Source of the DNA: Terrilactibacillus laevilacticus
GTDB taxonomy: Bacteria; Bacillota; Bacilli; Bacillales; Sporolactobacillaceae
Length of the DNA: 44,613 nucleotides
Assembly (NCBI RefSeq): GCF_006517395.1
Contig: NZ_VDCY01000020.1
Coordinates: 1-44,613, forward strand
Reading direction: 5' to 3'
Part shown: positions 26,907 through 35,238 of the stretch, in pieces
Position numbering within the stretch: the stretch's first letter is position 1
Layout of the letters: the number at the start of each line of letters is the position of its first letter
Notes under the pieces: model-generated
What the model saw: the letters and a program-made list of their open reading frames with translations, nothing else
Told to the model about the DNA's origin: nothing
Database searches by the model: none
Made by a program: the position numbers and the translations under genes

Positions 26907-27269
26907 TTAATCGATTATATGAATGTGGTTTTTAAAATTCGTGATCATAGAGTCTAGTGGAGTAGTAGAAAAAAATTCGAAGTAATGTTTTTCGCCTTGT
27001 GATGAAACAATAAGCTCGTGTGTGGTTGTTTCCGGTTTAATTTTTAACATACCGAATTCAACATTTTCATAATCGATAAACTGATAATAGGGGGTAATGA
27101 GGGATGAGAAAAAAATAATACGTTGATTTGTTAAAAATAAACTTCCATGATAGGGAATATTGTGATTAACAAGATGCATGTGATATGAAGAGGATAATCT
27201 TGCTTCAATAGTTTCATTTTCTCTAAGTTTCAAACTTTCAAATTCAAACTCATTTCTTGCTATTGACAT
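26907..27269 (-). CDS. Bacterial PH/GRAM-like domain protein
   Basis: 120 aa. The segment SLFLTNQRIIFFSSLITPYYQFIDYENVEF is the typical beta-strand pattern of PH/GRAM-like domains, which often sense or bind membranes or partner proteins. No membrane segment or signal peptide is seen. ATG 27284 also opens the frame, but GGGAG (27282-27278) lies 8 nt before ATG 27269, so that start is used. Monocistronic, with its own terminator. Function unknown. Confidence 0.72.
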   Translation of the reverse strand: MSIARNEFEFESLKLRENETIEARLSSSYHMHLVNHNIPYHGSLFLTNQRIIFFSSLITPYYQFIDYENVEFGMLKIKPETTTHELIVSSQGEKHYFEFFSTTPLDSMITNFKNHIHIID

Positions 27270-27447
27270 AATTTCAACTCCCATTTACTTAACCATACTA
27301 TTATTATACTAAAGAAATAGAAAAAACATCAAAATTATTTTAGATTGGTACAAAAACAACAAATATCAACTCCAGTTATGAATACTAAAGTTTAAGAAAC
27401 GATTAATTAGGGAAATCACTTATAAATTGTTTTAGGAGGGTCAACAA

Positions 27448-27648
27448 ATGCCTTGGACGATGAATAATTACCCTAATTCATTTAAAAATTTTGATACCCC
27501 CGTTCGAAAAAAAGCAATTGAAATTGCCAATGCCATGCTAGATGAGGGTTATGAAGAGGAAAGAGCGATTCCAATAGCGACCAGCCAAGCGAAAAAATGG
27601 TATCGACGAGCGAATGATGATGAAGTGAAACAATATATGAAGGAATGA
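27448..27648 (+). CDS. YdaT-like (DUF2188-type) small protein
   Basis: 66 aa, beginning MPWTMNNYPNSFKNFD, with RKKAIEIANAMLDEGYEE and RAIPIATSQAKKW. This closely matches my memory of B. subtilis YdaT, a general-stress-associated protein of the DUF2188 group. TAGGAGGGTCAACAA precedes the ATG. A terminator follows. The molecular role is unknown; no clear SigB promoter was found upstream. Confidence 0.75.
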   Translation: MPWTMNNYPNSFKNFDTPVRKKAIEIANAMLDEGYEEERAIPIATSQAKKWYRRANDDEVKQYMKE

Positions 27649-27668
27649 AACTGAATTGAATACGAATT

Positions 27669-27743
27669 AAAGCCACAAGTATTATTAAAATGTACCCTTT
27701 GTAAGGACATTTAACATAATAATGGATACTTGTGGCTTTTTCT
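27669..27743 (+). terminator. Long terminator after the YdaT-like gene
   Basis: AAGCCACAAGTA pairs with TACTTGTGGCTT at the base, and further pairing AAATGT / ACATTT closes an inner loop. T-rich tail at 27738-27744. It is also usable in the other direction. Confidence 0.7.
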
Positions 27744-27822
27744 TATACTATTAGAAAGTATAAAAATTTGTGCAACTTGACCTCTGTCTGCGCCTTATAG
27801 CACCGTAATCGGCAAGTTTTCT

Positions 27823-29904
27823 TTATTTTTTCTCCTCTAAAGCTTGTTTTAAAGCATCAGCGAGACTATTACCAACGGTGCTATTGTTTTTCTGACTGTA
27901 TTTGTTTAACAATTGTCGTTCTTCACGTTTAGAGACTTTCTTTTTCTTTTCGTCTGCTTTTTGAACCACATTACACGGTTTGCATTGAAAATAGGCACCT
28001 GCTTTACCTTGATGAAATTCCATTTTTTTATGGCAATGTGGACACCGCCGATTAGATAATTTCGGGCCTTTATGTTTTCTGTGTCCACATTCATGATTAG
28101 AACATACAAGGATCTTACCATTTCTTACTTTAATTTCTTTCATGAGTGAACCACATTCGGGACATTTTGAACCAGTTAAATTGTGTAATTTATACGATTG
28201 ATCACTATGTTTAATATCTTGGATAAGTTGTTTTGTTTGATTGACAATGTCTTTTAAGAAAATATCTGGATTTTCTTTTCCTTTGGCAATGTTTTCTAGT
28301 TTCCTCTCCCATTCCGCTGTCAAATCAGGTGATTTTAATGATGGATGCACGAGGTCGATCAATTGTTTTCCTTTTGGTGTCACAATCAATCGGTCATTTG
28401 TTCTTTCAATGGTCTCTTGAGAGAGTAATCTTTCGATAATTTCAGCACGTGTTGCAGGCGTACCCAGATGATATTTCTCCATTTTGGATAAAAGATCAGC
28501 TTCTGAAAATCGAAGAGGGGGTTCGGTCATTTTTCTTTCTGAATAGACCTCTTGAATAGAAAGCGTTTTTCCGACTCGCCACTGATCAAGTGGTAGAGAC
28601 GAATCCTCGACTCTTGTCTTTTCTAATTTTTTAAAGCCATCCTCAATAATCTGCTTTTCTTTGAGCTGAAATTGTTCTCCAGCAATCTCTAAATGAACCT
28701 GTATCATCTCATATTTAAAAGAAGGATAGAAAAGACATAAAAAGCGTAAGGCGATCAACCGATACAGTTTTTGTTCGTCTGAATCTAAATCACTGAAATA
28801 TACCGGTTGTTCTGTCGGAATGATCGCGTGGTGATCCGTTACCTTTGCATCATTAAAAACAGATTTGGCTACGACATTTCCTTTGTTTTTTAAAACCGGT
28901 TGAACTTCTTGTTGGAATGCACTTGAAACGGCTTTTAAACGATCCAACATCGTTTGTTTCATATCCTGCGATAAGTACCGTGAATCGGTTCGTGGATAAG
29001 TGACAAGCTTATGTCGTTCGTATAAGTTTTGTAACACGTTCGATGTCTTTTTAGCAGAAAATCCGAATCGTCGATTGGCATCCCTTTGTAATTCAGTTAA
29101 ATCATAAGGTAGAGGCTGGCGTTCTGTTTTTGCTTTTCGTGTTATATCCTTAATAACAGCTCGTTGATCTTTTGTTTTCGCAAGAATGTCTTTAACTTCT
29201 TGTTCTTGATAAAGATTCTTTTTATAAGTTGCCTTAATCCCTCCAATGGTAGCGAAAATAGTCCAATAGGGTTCCGGTTTGAACGCTTTAATTAATTTTT
29301 CACGTTCGTAGTTTAGAAATAAGGTTGGTGTTTGAACACGTCCTGCAGATAAGGAATCATGATACTTTGTTGTCAAAGCTCTAGAGACATTTAATCCGAT
29401 GAGCCAGTCTGCTTTTGCTCGGCAAACGGCAGATTGATAGAGATCGTGATAATTTTTTGATGGTTTTAAATGACGAAAACCATCGCGAATGGCACGGTCT
29501 GTTTGCGATGAGATCCAAAGCCGCTGAATGGGTTTCTTCCATTTTATTTTTTCAAGAATCCATCTTGCTACAAGTTCTCCTTCTCGCCCTGCATCTGTGG
29601 CTATAATGAAGTCTTTAATATCCGAACGTTTAGCTAATTGCTGAATGGCTTGAAATTGATGTCTCGTATTTTTTATAGGTTTAATGCCCATGTGTTTTGG
29701 AATAATGGGTAAGTCTTCCATTTTCCATGTTTTATACCCGCTATCATAGTCTTCTGGCATTTTTAATTCCATTAGGTGACCAAGAGCCCAAGTGACAATA
29801 TAACGATCACCTTCTATATAGTGTTTATTTTTTCTATTTGATCCAAGAACCCGTGCAATTTCCCGGGCTACACTTGGTTTTTCTGCTAAAACAAGTGATT
29901 TCAT
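27823..29904 (-). CDS. topB: DNA topoisomerase III
   Basis: Type IA topoisomerase that decatenates and relaxes DNA. 693 aa (B. subtilis TopB about 727). Toprim acidic residues lie at the start (VLAEKPSVAREIA, Glu8) and in ATDAGREGE (Asp104). The catalytic tyrosine is Tyr303 in LVTYPRTDSRYLS, and SAGRVQTPTL is present. The C-terminal ~100 residues carry zinc-ribbon cysteines (CPECGSLM…CSNHECGH and CPHCHKKM…CKPC). ATG 29904 follows AAAGGAGATTGTT. TATAAT on the minus strand at 29934-29929 may be its -10. MITE copy D lies about 60 bp upstream. Confidence 0.93.
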   Translation of the reverse strand: MKSLVLAEKPSVAREIARVLGSNRKNKHYIEGDRYIVTWALGHLMELKMPEDYDSGYKTWKMEDLPIIPKHMGIKPIKNTRHQFQAIQQLAKRSDIKDFIIATDAGREGELVARWILEKIKWKKPIQRLWISSQTDRAIRDGFRHLKPSKNYHDLYQSAVCRAKADWLIGLNVSRALTTKYHDSLSAGRVQTPTLFLNYEREKLIKAFKPEPYWTIFATIGGIKATYKKNLYQEQEVKDILAKTKDQRAVIKDITRKAKTERQPLPYDLTELQRDANRRFGFSAKKTSNVLQNLYERHKLVTYPRTDSRYLSQDMKQTMLDRLKAVSSAFQQEVQPVLKNKGNVVAKSVFNDAKVTDHHAIIPTEQPVYFSDLDSDEQKLYRLIALRFLCLFYPSFKYEMIQVHLEIAGEQFQLKEKQIIEDGFKKLEKTRVEDSSLPLDQWRVGKTLSIQEVYSERKMTEPPLRFSEADLLSKMEKYHLGTPATRAEIIERLLSQETIERTNDRLIVTPKGKQLIDLVHPSLKSPDLTAEWERKLENIAKGKENPDIFLKDIVNQTKQLIQDIKHSDQSYKLHNLTGSKCPECGSLMKEIKVRNGKILVCSNHECGHRKHKGPKLSNRRCPHCHKKMEFHQGKAGAYFQCKPCNVVQKADEKKKKVSKREERQLLNKYSQKNNSTVGNSLADALKQALEEKK

Positions 29905-29992
29905 AACAATCTCCTTTCGTTACGTCCTATTATACCGAAAAAAGGAAGTAAAAAAAGTTTTTAACTCAAAGTGGTCATGTATAAGACTAAAA

Positions 29993-30209
29993 GAGGTTGT
30001 TCAAAAAGTCACCAAATGATAAGCTACGAATCTCGGCGCCCACTTGTTTTTCCGGTCCTCATGTAGTAAAAACCTACATTCTGGTCCTCAAAACAGCGCC
30101 GCTCTTAGCCTTCCGACGCCCAGGACGGGCAAGTAACTGGCGTTTCTTGCAGGATTCTAGCGTACTTAGCCAGTAACCCTTTTCATTTGCCGCCTTTTTG
30201 AACACGCAC
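29993..30209 (+). mobile_element. MITE copy D (217 bp), exact TAAAA duplication
   Basis: Begins GAGGTTGTTCAAAAAG and ends CTTTTTGAACACGCAC. TAAAA flanks it on both sides (29988-29992 and 30210-30214). Compared with copy C it lacks about 60 bp of the left-centre part. It sits between the divergent topB and bmr promoters. Confidence 0.92.
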
Positions 30210-30244
30210 TAAAAGAAAAAAATTCATATTTTTTCAAAATGAAC

Positions 30245-30273
30245 TTTACTAATTTTAGAAATATTTGTATACT
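30245..30273 (+). promoter_or_regulatory. Promoter of the bmr leader transcript
   Basis: TTTACT (30245-30250), 17-bp spacer, TATACT (30268-30273), giving a start point near 30280 and a leader of about 180 nt to the attenuator. Confidence 0.6.
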
Positions 30274-30308
30274 TATATTGTGCTAAAAAATCGAAGGAGG
30301 TGTGTATC

Positions 30309-30389
30309 ATGATTAAAGTTTTTTTAATCTTTACCAAAGAGCATATAAACAAGTTATATGATACACATCTCCTACAGCTGGTCGAATAA
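30309..30389 (+). CDS. 26-aa leader peptide of the bmrCD-type operon
   Basis: Short ORF reading MIKVFLIFTKEHINKLYD then THLLQLVE, stop TAA. Its ribosome binding site AAGGAGGTG (30294-30302) is among the strongest in the window. AGGAGGTGTGTATCAT (30295-30310), which covers the site and start, can pair with ATGATACACATCTCCT (30358-30373) in the 3' part of the same ORF, with one G-U pair. A ribosome moving or stalling on the ORF would break this stem. B. subtilis bmrCD is controlled by translation of the leader BmrB through transcription attenuation; this layout is analogous. The peptide itself is not one I recognise. Confidence 0.72.
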   Translation: MIKVFLIFTKEHINKLYDTHLLQLVE

Positions 30390-30429
30390 ACAGATATTAG
30401 TCTGTATAAACGTGAATTGGACTTATTTG

Positions 30430-30458
30430 CCATGGGAGGTTGCTCCCATGGTTTTTTT
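30430..30458 (+). terminator. Attenuator terminator before bmrC
   Basis: CCATGGGAG / CTCCCATGG, perfect 9-bp arms, a GTTG loop and seven T residues. It lies after the leader peptide and 30 nt before the bmrC start, so it can stop transcription before the transporter genes. It also disqualifies the upstream in-frame starts for bmrC. Confidence 0.88.
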
Positions 30459-30488
30459 GCGTTTTCAGGTAACAAAGGGGGAGTTATT

Positions 30489-32246
30489 TTGCGAATTTTT
30501 TTGGATTTGTGGTGGTTTTTTAAGAAAGAAAAATGGCGGTATATTGGAGGGATTATCACTTTATGCATGTCTAGTTTACTCGCCATGATTCCACCTTATC
30601 TCATCGGTGTCATTGTTGATGATATAAGAACGAGAACACTAACACCTAGTCAGCTGATCAAATGGTTACTTTTTCTCGCGGTGATTGGTGTCATGTATTA
30701 TATTGTTAGTTTTATATGGCGTCAGTTTATATTTGGAGCATCGCTTAGATTATCAAAATTAATGAGAGATCGTCTCTATGCTCATTTTACAAAATTGTCA
30801 CCTGATTTCTATCATAAAAATAGAATTGGAGATTTAATGGCACATGCAACAAATGATGTATCAGCGGTTGAGGATGCAGCTGGAGATGGCGTTTTTACGT
30901 TAGTTGATTCGCTAGTGATGGGCGCTCTGGTCATTATCTCCATGGCATCTTTAATTAGTTGGAAATTGACGATTATTGCTCTTATCCCAATGCCGATTAT
31001 TGGAATTATGACTAATTACTATGGCTCCTTGCTACATAAACGATTTCATAAGGCTCAGGAAGCTTTTTCAAATTTAAATGATAAGGTTCAAGAAAGTATT
31101 TCTGGCACCCGTGTCATTAAAGCATTTGGACAACAAAAGGCTCAAAAGGACATTTTTCAAATAGAATCAGATGATGTCGTAAAGAAAAACCTTGCAGTAG
31201 CGAAGGTGGATGCGTTGTTTGATCCGACAATTACGTTTGTTGTTGTCATTTGTTATTTTCTTGCTCTCGTGTTTGGTTCTATGTTTGTGGTTCAGGGTTC
31301 TATGACTATAGGGGGTTTAACAAGTTTCACACTGTATTTAGGACAATTAGTTTGGCCTATGCTGGCCTTTGGTTTTCTTTTTAATATTGTGGAACGAGGA
31401 AGTGCGTCTTATGATCGTATTCGTAAACTCCTAGCGATTCAACCAGACATTGTCGACCAGGCGGGTGCATCAAAAAACATTCCTTCGGGTGAGGTTACAT
31501 ACAATATTCATCAATTCGTATATCAAGAAAGTGAGTCACCTGCTCTTAAAGATATCCGATTTACGATAAAACAAGGTCAAACGTTAGGTATCGTAGGGAA
31601 AACAGGTAGTGGAAAAACAACCCTTCTGAAGGCGATGATTCGGGAATTCGATTGTCTTGATGGTGAAATCACAATTGGAGGGACGTCCATTTATGATATG
31701 ACGTTATCAGCTCTTCGCGGGGCAATCGGTTATGTTCCGCAGGATCATTTCTTATTCTCGGCTACTATTGGAGAAAACATCGCTTTTGCTAAACCCGATG
31801 CCTCAAGAGAAGAAATTGAACATGCCGCTAAACTGGCTCATGTTCATGAAGATATTATGCGCTTTGAAGAAGGTTATGCAACTTTAGTTGGCGAGCGTGG
31901 TGTCACTTTGTCTGGAGGTCAAAAACAGAGAATATCGATTGCACGGGCACTCATTATTGATCCAGAAATTCTCATTCTCGATGATTCATTATCGGCTGTC
32001 GATGCTCAGACAGAGGAAACTATACTAACTAATCTTAAAGAGAATCGTAAGAATAAAACGACTTTCATTTCTGCTCACCGGTTAAGCGCTATAGAGCATG
32101 CAGATTTAATTGTTGTACTCGAAGACGGAAAAATTGTTGAACGAGGGACACATGAGGAACTTATGAAAGATAATGGATGGTATGCGGAGATGTATCAAAA
32201 TCAGCAACTAGAATCTCTTGTAGAGGAAGGGGGAAAAATCTCTTGA
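30489..32246 (+). CDS. bmrC: ABC exporter half-transporter, BmrC-like (degenerate ATP site)
   Basis: Type-I (MDR-like) ABC exporter half of 585 aa, the same length as B. subtilis BmrC/YheI. Six membrane helices precede the nucleotide-binding domain. Walker A is GKTGSGKTT near residue 370, the signature LSGGQKQR is canonical, and Walker B is ILILDDS, with Asp instead of the catalytic Glu near residue 499. That is the pattern of the non-catalytic partner in heterodimeric exporters. TTG 30489 follows AAAGGGGGAG; upstream starts lie in the attenuator. The stop overlaps the next TTG (TTGA). Confidence 0.87.
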   Translation: MRIFLDLWWFFKKEKWRYIGGIITLCMSSLLAMIPPYLIGVIVDDIRTRTLTPSQLIKWLLFLAVIGVMYYIVSFIWRQFIFGASLRLSKLMRDRLYAHFTKLSPDFYHKNRIGDLMAHATNDVSAVEDAAGDGVFTLVDSLVMGALVIISMASLISWKLTIIALIPMPIIGIMTNYYGSLLHKRFHKAQEAFSNLNDKVQESISGTRVIKAFGQQKAQKDIFQIESDDVVKKNLAVAKVDALFDPTITFVVVICYFLALVFGSMFVVQGSMTIGGLTSFTLYLGQLVWPMLAFGFLFNIVERGSASYDRIRKLLAIQPDIVDQAGASKNIPSGEVTYNIHQFVYQESESPALKDIRFTIKQGQTLGIVGKTGSGKTTLLKAMIREFDCLDGEITIGGTSIYDMTLSALRGAIGYVPQDHFLFSATIGENIAFAKPDASREEIEHAAKLAHVHEDIMRFEEGYATLVGERGVTLSGGQKQRISIARALIIDPEILILDDSLSAVDAQTEETILTNLKENRKNKTTFISAHRLSAIEHADLIVVLEDGKIVERGTHEELMKDNGWYAEMYQNQQLESLVEEGGKIS

Positions 32247-34039
32247 GTACGCCATATACAAAAGAAAATTTATCAAAGAAGAGGGTTGTTTTAAGATTAG
32301 CTAGCTATATGAAACCACATAAAAAAGCCCTCATGTATGCTTTTATTATGCTTTGTATCGCGACAGCAGCTGATGTACTTGGCCCTATTTTAATGAAAAT
32401 CTATATCGATAATTATTTAACGCCACGTAACTTTTCTTGGCAACCCTTAACCGTTCTTGCTGTTTCATTTATTTTGGCTTATATGATATCTGTCGTATTA
32501 AACTATTTTCAACTTATTTCATTTCAAGTGATCGCTCTTAAGATCATCCAAAAGCTAAGAATGGATGTTTTTGGGAAAGTTCAGGAGCTTGGTTTGAAAT
32601 TTTTCGATCAAACACCTGGTGGAAGTATTGTTTCTAGGATAACTAATGATACGGAAGGGATAAAGGATTTGTATGTGAGTGTTCTATCGACCTTTATCCA
32701 AAGTACCATATCATTAATTGGAATCTTTGTTGGGATGTTTATCTTAGATGTGAGATTAGCTACTTTTTGTTTGCTTCTTATGCCTTTAATTTTTTTACTC
32801 ATGCAAACATATCGACATTTTAGTGCTAAAGTTTTTCGGGTTACACGGGAGAAAGTGAGCCAAATGAATGCTAAACTAAGCGAATCGCTTCAAGGAATGA
32901 ACATGATTCAAGCGATGCGTCAACAAAAACGGTTAAAAAAAGAATTCGGTGCCATTAGTTCTCAGTATTTAGTTTCTCAAATGAAGAATATTCGTTTAAT
33001 CAGTTTCTTAGTTCGTCCGGCTGTATACTCTTTTTACTTAATCACCATCATGATTATGCTCAGTTTCTTCGGAATTCAATCTTTTGAGAGTGTAGTAAAA
33101 ATTGGTGTGCTTTATGCATTCGTCAATTATTTGGACCGTTTTTTTGATCCGATAAACTCAGTCATGTTTCAGCTCACACGATTTCAACAAGCGGTGGTTT
33201 CTGCGGAAAGGGTATTCGGCTTATTAGATGATAAACGAATGGCTCCTGTAAAAGAAGGCACGAGTGATCCGAAAATTACTGAGGGTCTTGTTGAATTTCG
33301 CCATGTTACCTTCTCCTATGATGGTAAGAAGGATGTTTTGAAAAATATATCATTTGAAGCGAAACCCGGTGAAACGGTCGCATTGGTAGGTCATACAGGG
33401 AGTGGAAAAAGCTCTATCATTAATTTATTAATGCGTTTTTATTCCATTGAACATGGCGAGATTTATATTGATGGGGAGCCGTTAAAAACTTTTTTCGATC
33501 AGGAATTACGAGAAAAATGTGGTCTTGTTTTGCAGGATTCTTTTCTTTTCGCCAGTGATGTGATGGAAAACATTAGACTAGGTAAAAAAAGTATAACAGA
33601 AGAACAAGTAATGGAAGCAGCTAAATTTGTTCAAGCTGATCAATTCATCGAAAAACTTCCAGGAAAATATCATGAACCTATTGGGGAACGAGGAGCTACG
33701 TTTTCCAGTGGTCAGAGACAACTCCTATCATTTGCAAGAACGATGGCGATTGACCCGAAAATTCTCGTTCTTGATGAAGCGACAGCCAGTGTCGATACGG
33801 AGACGGAAGAAGCGATCCAAGAAGCCTTGCAAAAAATGCGTAAAGGGAGAACGACCATCGCCATTGCTCACCGTCTGTCTACTATACAAGATGCAGATCA
33901 GATTCTTGTCCTACATCAAGGCGAAATCGTGGAACGTGGAACACATCAAGAGTTATTAAAACAAGAAGGTTTGTATCACAAAATGTATCAACTTCAATTA
34001 GGTGATGTGAAAAATCAGTCTGGGTCGGTTGTAAGTTAA
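32243..34039 (+). CDS. bmrD: ABC exporter half-transporter, BmrD-like (catalytic Walker B)
   Basis: Second half of the heterodimeric multidrug exporter, 598 aa. Walker A GHTGSGKSS near residue 383, Walker B ILVLDEATASVD with the catalytic Glu near residue 511, and H-loop AIAHRLST are all present. The signature motif is degenerate (FSSGQRQ instead of LSGGQ). Together with the Asp in the partner's Walker B, this predicts one consensus and one degenerate ATP site. TTG 32243 overlaps the bmrC stop and follows AAGGGGGAA. Substrates cannot be read from the sequence. BmrCD homologues export diverse drugs. Confidence 0.87.
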   Translation: MSTPYTKENLSKKRVVLRLASYMKPHKKALMYAFIMLCIATAADVLGPILMKIYIDNYLTPRNFSWQPLTVLAVSFILAYMISVVLNYFQLISFQVIALKIIQKLRMDVFGKVQELGLKFFDQTPGGSIVSRITNDTEGIKDLYVSVLSTFIQSTISLIGIFVGMFILDVRLATFCLLLMPLIFLLMQTYRHFSAKVFRVTREKVSQMNAKLSESLQGMNMIQAMRQQKRLKKEFGAISSQYLVSQMKNIRLISFLVRPAVYSFYLITIMIMLSFFGIQSFESVVKIGVLYAFVNYLDRFFDPINSVMFQLTRFQQAVVSAERVFGLLDDKRMAPVKEGTSDPKITEGLVEFRHVTFSYDGKKDVLKNISFEAKPGETVALVGHTGSGKSSIINLLMRFYSIEHGEIYIDGEPLKTFFDQELREKCGLVLQDSFLFASDVMENIRLGKKSITEEQVMEAAKFVQADQFIEKLPGKYHEPIGERGATFSSGQRQLLSFARTMAIDPKILVLDEATASVDTETEEAIQEALQKMRKGRTTIAIAHRLSTIQDADQILVLHQGEIVERGTHQELLKQEGLYHKMYQLQLGDVKNQSGSVVS

Positions 34040-34173
34040 TTATAAAACTTGAGTTATGTATGTATATTTATACATAATTCGGTTTAATTCCTATAATATT
34101 TATTCTGCCTTACGAAAGATTAAATAAGATCATTAATAAGTAAAATCTTGCTATTAAGGTGGATGATGAAAAA

Positions 34174-34449
34174 ATGAAAAAAATACTTTCAATTAAAATA
34201 CCTATTCATTTCTTTACATTTAAAAGAAGTGTGTCATTATTTGATGTAATGAAAAAAAGTAAAAGTCAACTTTATATGTTAAATAATGGAATATACGAGA
34301 AAATGACGAAACGTTCAAAGCTTATTTCCTTCTTATTAAATACAAAGGATGAAGACGTCCTAATCGTTATTGAAGGGGAAGATGCATCAAATATACAGCA
34401 TCATCTCCAAAAATGGTTAAAACCGGTGTCTCATATTTCGTTTGGTTAA
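34174..34449 (+). CDS. Small HPr-like protein lacking the phospho-histidine
   Basis: 91 aa. Its layout, an N-terminal strand, a helix SVSLFDVMKKSKSQLYM, then SKLISFLLNT, EDVLIVIEGEDASNIQHHLQKWL, resembles HPr/Crh proteins. The GIHARP active-site motif is replaced by PIHFFTFKRS, so no His-15 equivalent is evident. It could be a divergent HPr-fold regulator or an unrelated protein. ATG 34174 is preceded by AAGGTGG (34156-34162); GTG 34159 overlaps that site. It follows bmrD by 134 nt and may not be in its operon. Confidence 0.55.
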   Translation: MKKILSIKIPIHFFTFKRSVSLFDVMKKSKSQLYMLNNGIYEKMTKRSKLISFLLNTKDEDVLIVIEGEDASNIQHHLQKWLKPVSHISFG

Positions 34450-34472
34450 ATCTTAGTAGTGAATATGAAAGT

Positions 34473-34568
34473 AAAAAGCCCCTTCTGTGTGTACTGTACC
34501 CTAAAAATTAGAGTAAAAATCTACTTTTGAGGGTCACCTCAGTGACACACACAGGAGAGGGCCTTTTT
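34473..34568. terminator. Long bidirectional hairpin with insertion-sequence-like core
   Basis: AAAAAGCCCCTTCTGTGTGT pairs imperfectly with ACACACACAGGAGAGGGCC plus T-run. The loop contains a second inverted pair, ACCCTAAAA / TTTTGAGGGT. TGTACTGTACCCTAAAAATT resembles terminal sequences of IS3-family (IS150-group) elements. It may be a fused pair of IS ends now serving as a terminator for the converging HPr-like and coat genes. Confidence 0.5.
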
Positions 34569-34606
34569 GTTTGCTTACACTTATACATGTAAAATCATTT
34601 TTAATA

Positions 34607-34729
34607 GTGCGTGTTCATAAAGGTGACAAATGAAAAGGGTCTCTGGCTAAGTACGCTGGTATGCTGCTAGAACGAGAGTAACTAGCCCGTCCTAGGCGTC
34701 GGAAGGCTAAGAGCGGCGCAGTTCACCTC
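34607..34729 (-). mobile_element. MITE copy E (123 bp, inverted, internally deleted), TAATA duplication
   Basis: Reads GTGCGTGTTCATAAAGG at its left edge and ends in ACCTC, so it is in the opposite orientation to A-D. Only the right ~115 bp and the outermost left bases remain. TAATA flanks both sides (34602-34606 and 34730-34734). Its last base forms part of the coat-gene stop codon. Confidence 0.9.
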
Positions 34730-35238
34730 TAATAAGGAAAAGAGAGTGCTTTTTTAGCAAGATTCATATCATTTTGAAGTAACCGATTTAAATCGTAGGA
34801 AGGATAGAAGCCTCTTTGATACATATAATTAAATACTTTGGCATGTGTTTCGATCGCTCCGAGTAACTGGCGCCTTAGAACATTTCTTAAAGATGGCGTT
34901 GCCGTTTCTGTAATGGCAATGGCATAATTCCGTACAGAGGTTTTTGCAAAAGCTAGCAAATCTCCTGAATAAAAAGCCAAATCGTCTGGAAGGGCTCTCT
35001 CATCACGTTGCGGGCGGGGTGCCATGGGATAAAAACGAAGAAGTTCGTTAATATTTTTGCTAATACTTTCTATGGTTTGTTTATATAAGCTTTTTAGCAC
35101 TGGATCTCTTACGTCTGAATATGTTTTCTTTAATTTCATCAGACCAACTGATTGAAAAGCTACTAATTCATGTATTTCCATTGTCTCATGCCATCCTAGA
35201 TGTTGTTGTCTTTCATCTGATTCTGTATCTGTATACAT
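34729..35238 (-). CDS. Spore coat protein, CotF family
   Basis: 169 aa, alpha-helical. WHETMEIHELVAFQSVGLMKLKKTYSDV and LKSLYKQTIESISKNINELLRFYP resemble the Coat F domain, a ferritin-like fold in spore coat and related proteins. ATG 35238 follows GGGAGG. The stop codon TAG is made of the last two bases of the TAATA target duplication plus the first base of MITE copy E, so the C-terminus may differ from that of the ancestral gene. It is monocistronic and divergent from the P450 gene. Its presence supports a spore-forming host. Confidence 0.78.
   Translation of the reverse strand: MYTDTESDERQQHLGWHETMEIHELVAFQSVGLMKLKKTYSDVRDPVLKSLYKQTIESISKNINELLRFYPMAPRPQRDERALPDDLAFYSGDLLAFAKTSVRNYAIAITETATPSLRNVLRRQLLGAIETHAKVFNYMYQRGFYPSYDLNRLLQNDMNLAKKALSFPY

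Noticed and set aside
30224-30586. 120-codon minus-strand ORF antisense to the bmr leader
   Set aside because: It crosses the attenuator and leader peptide and has no family features; better explained as a shadow.
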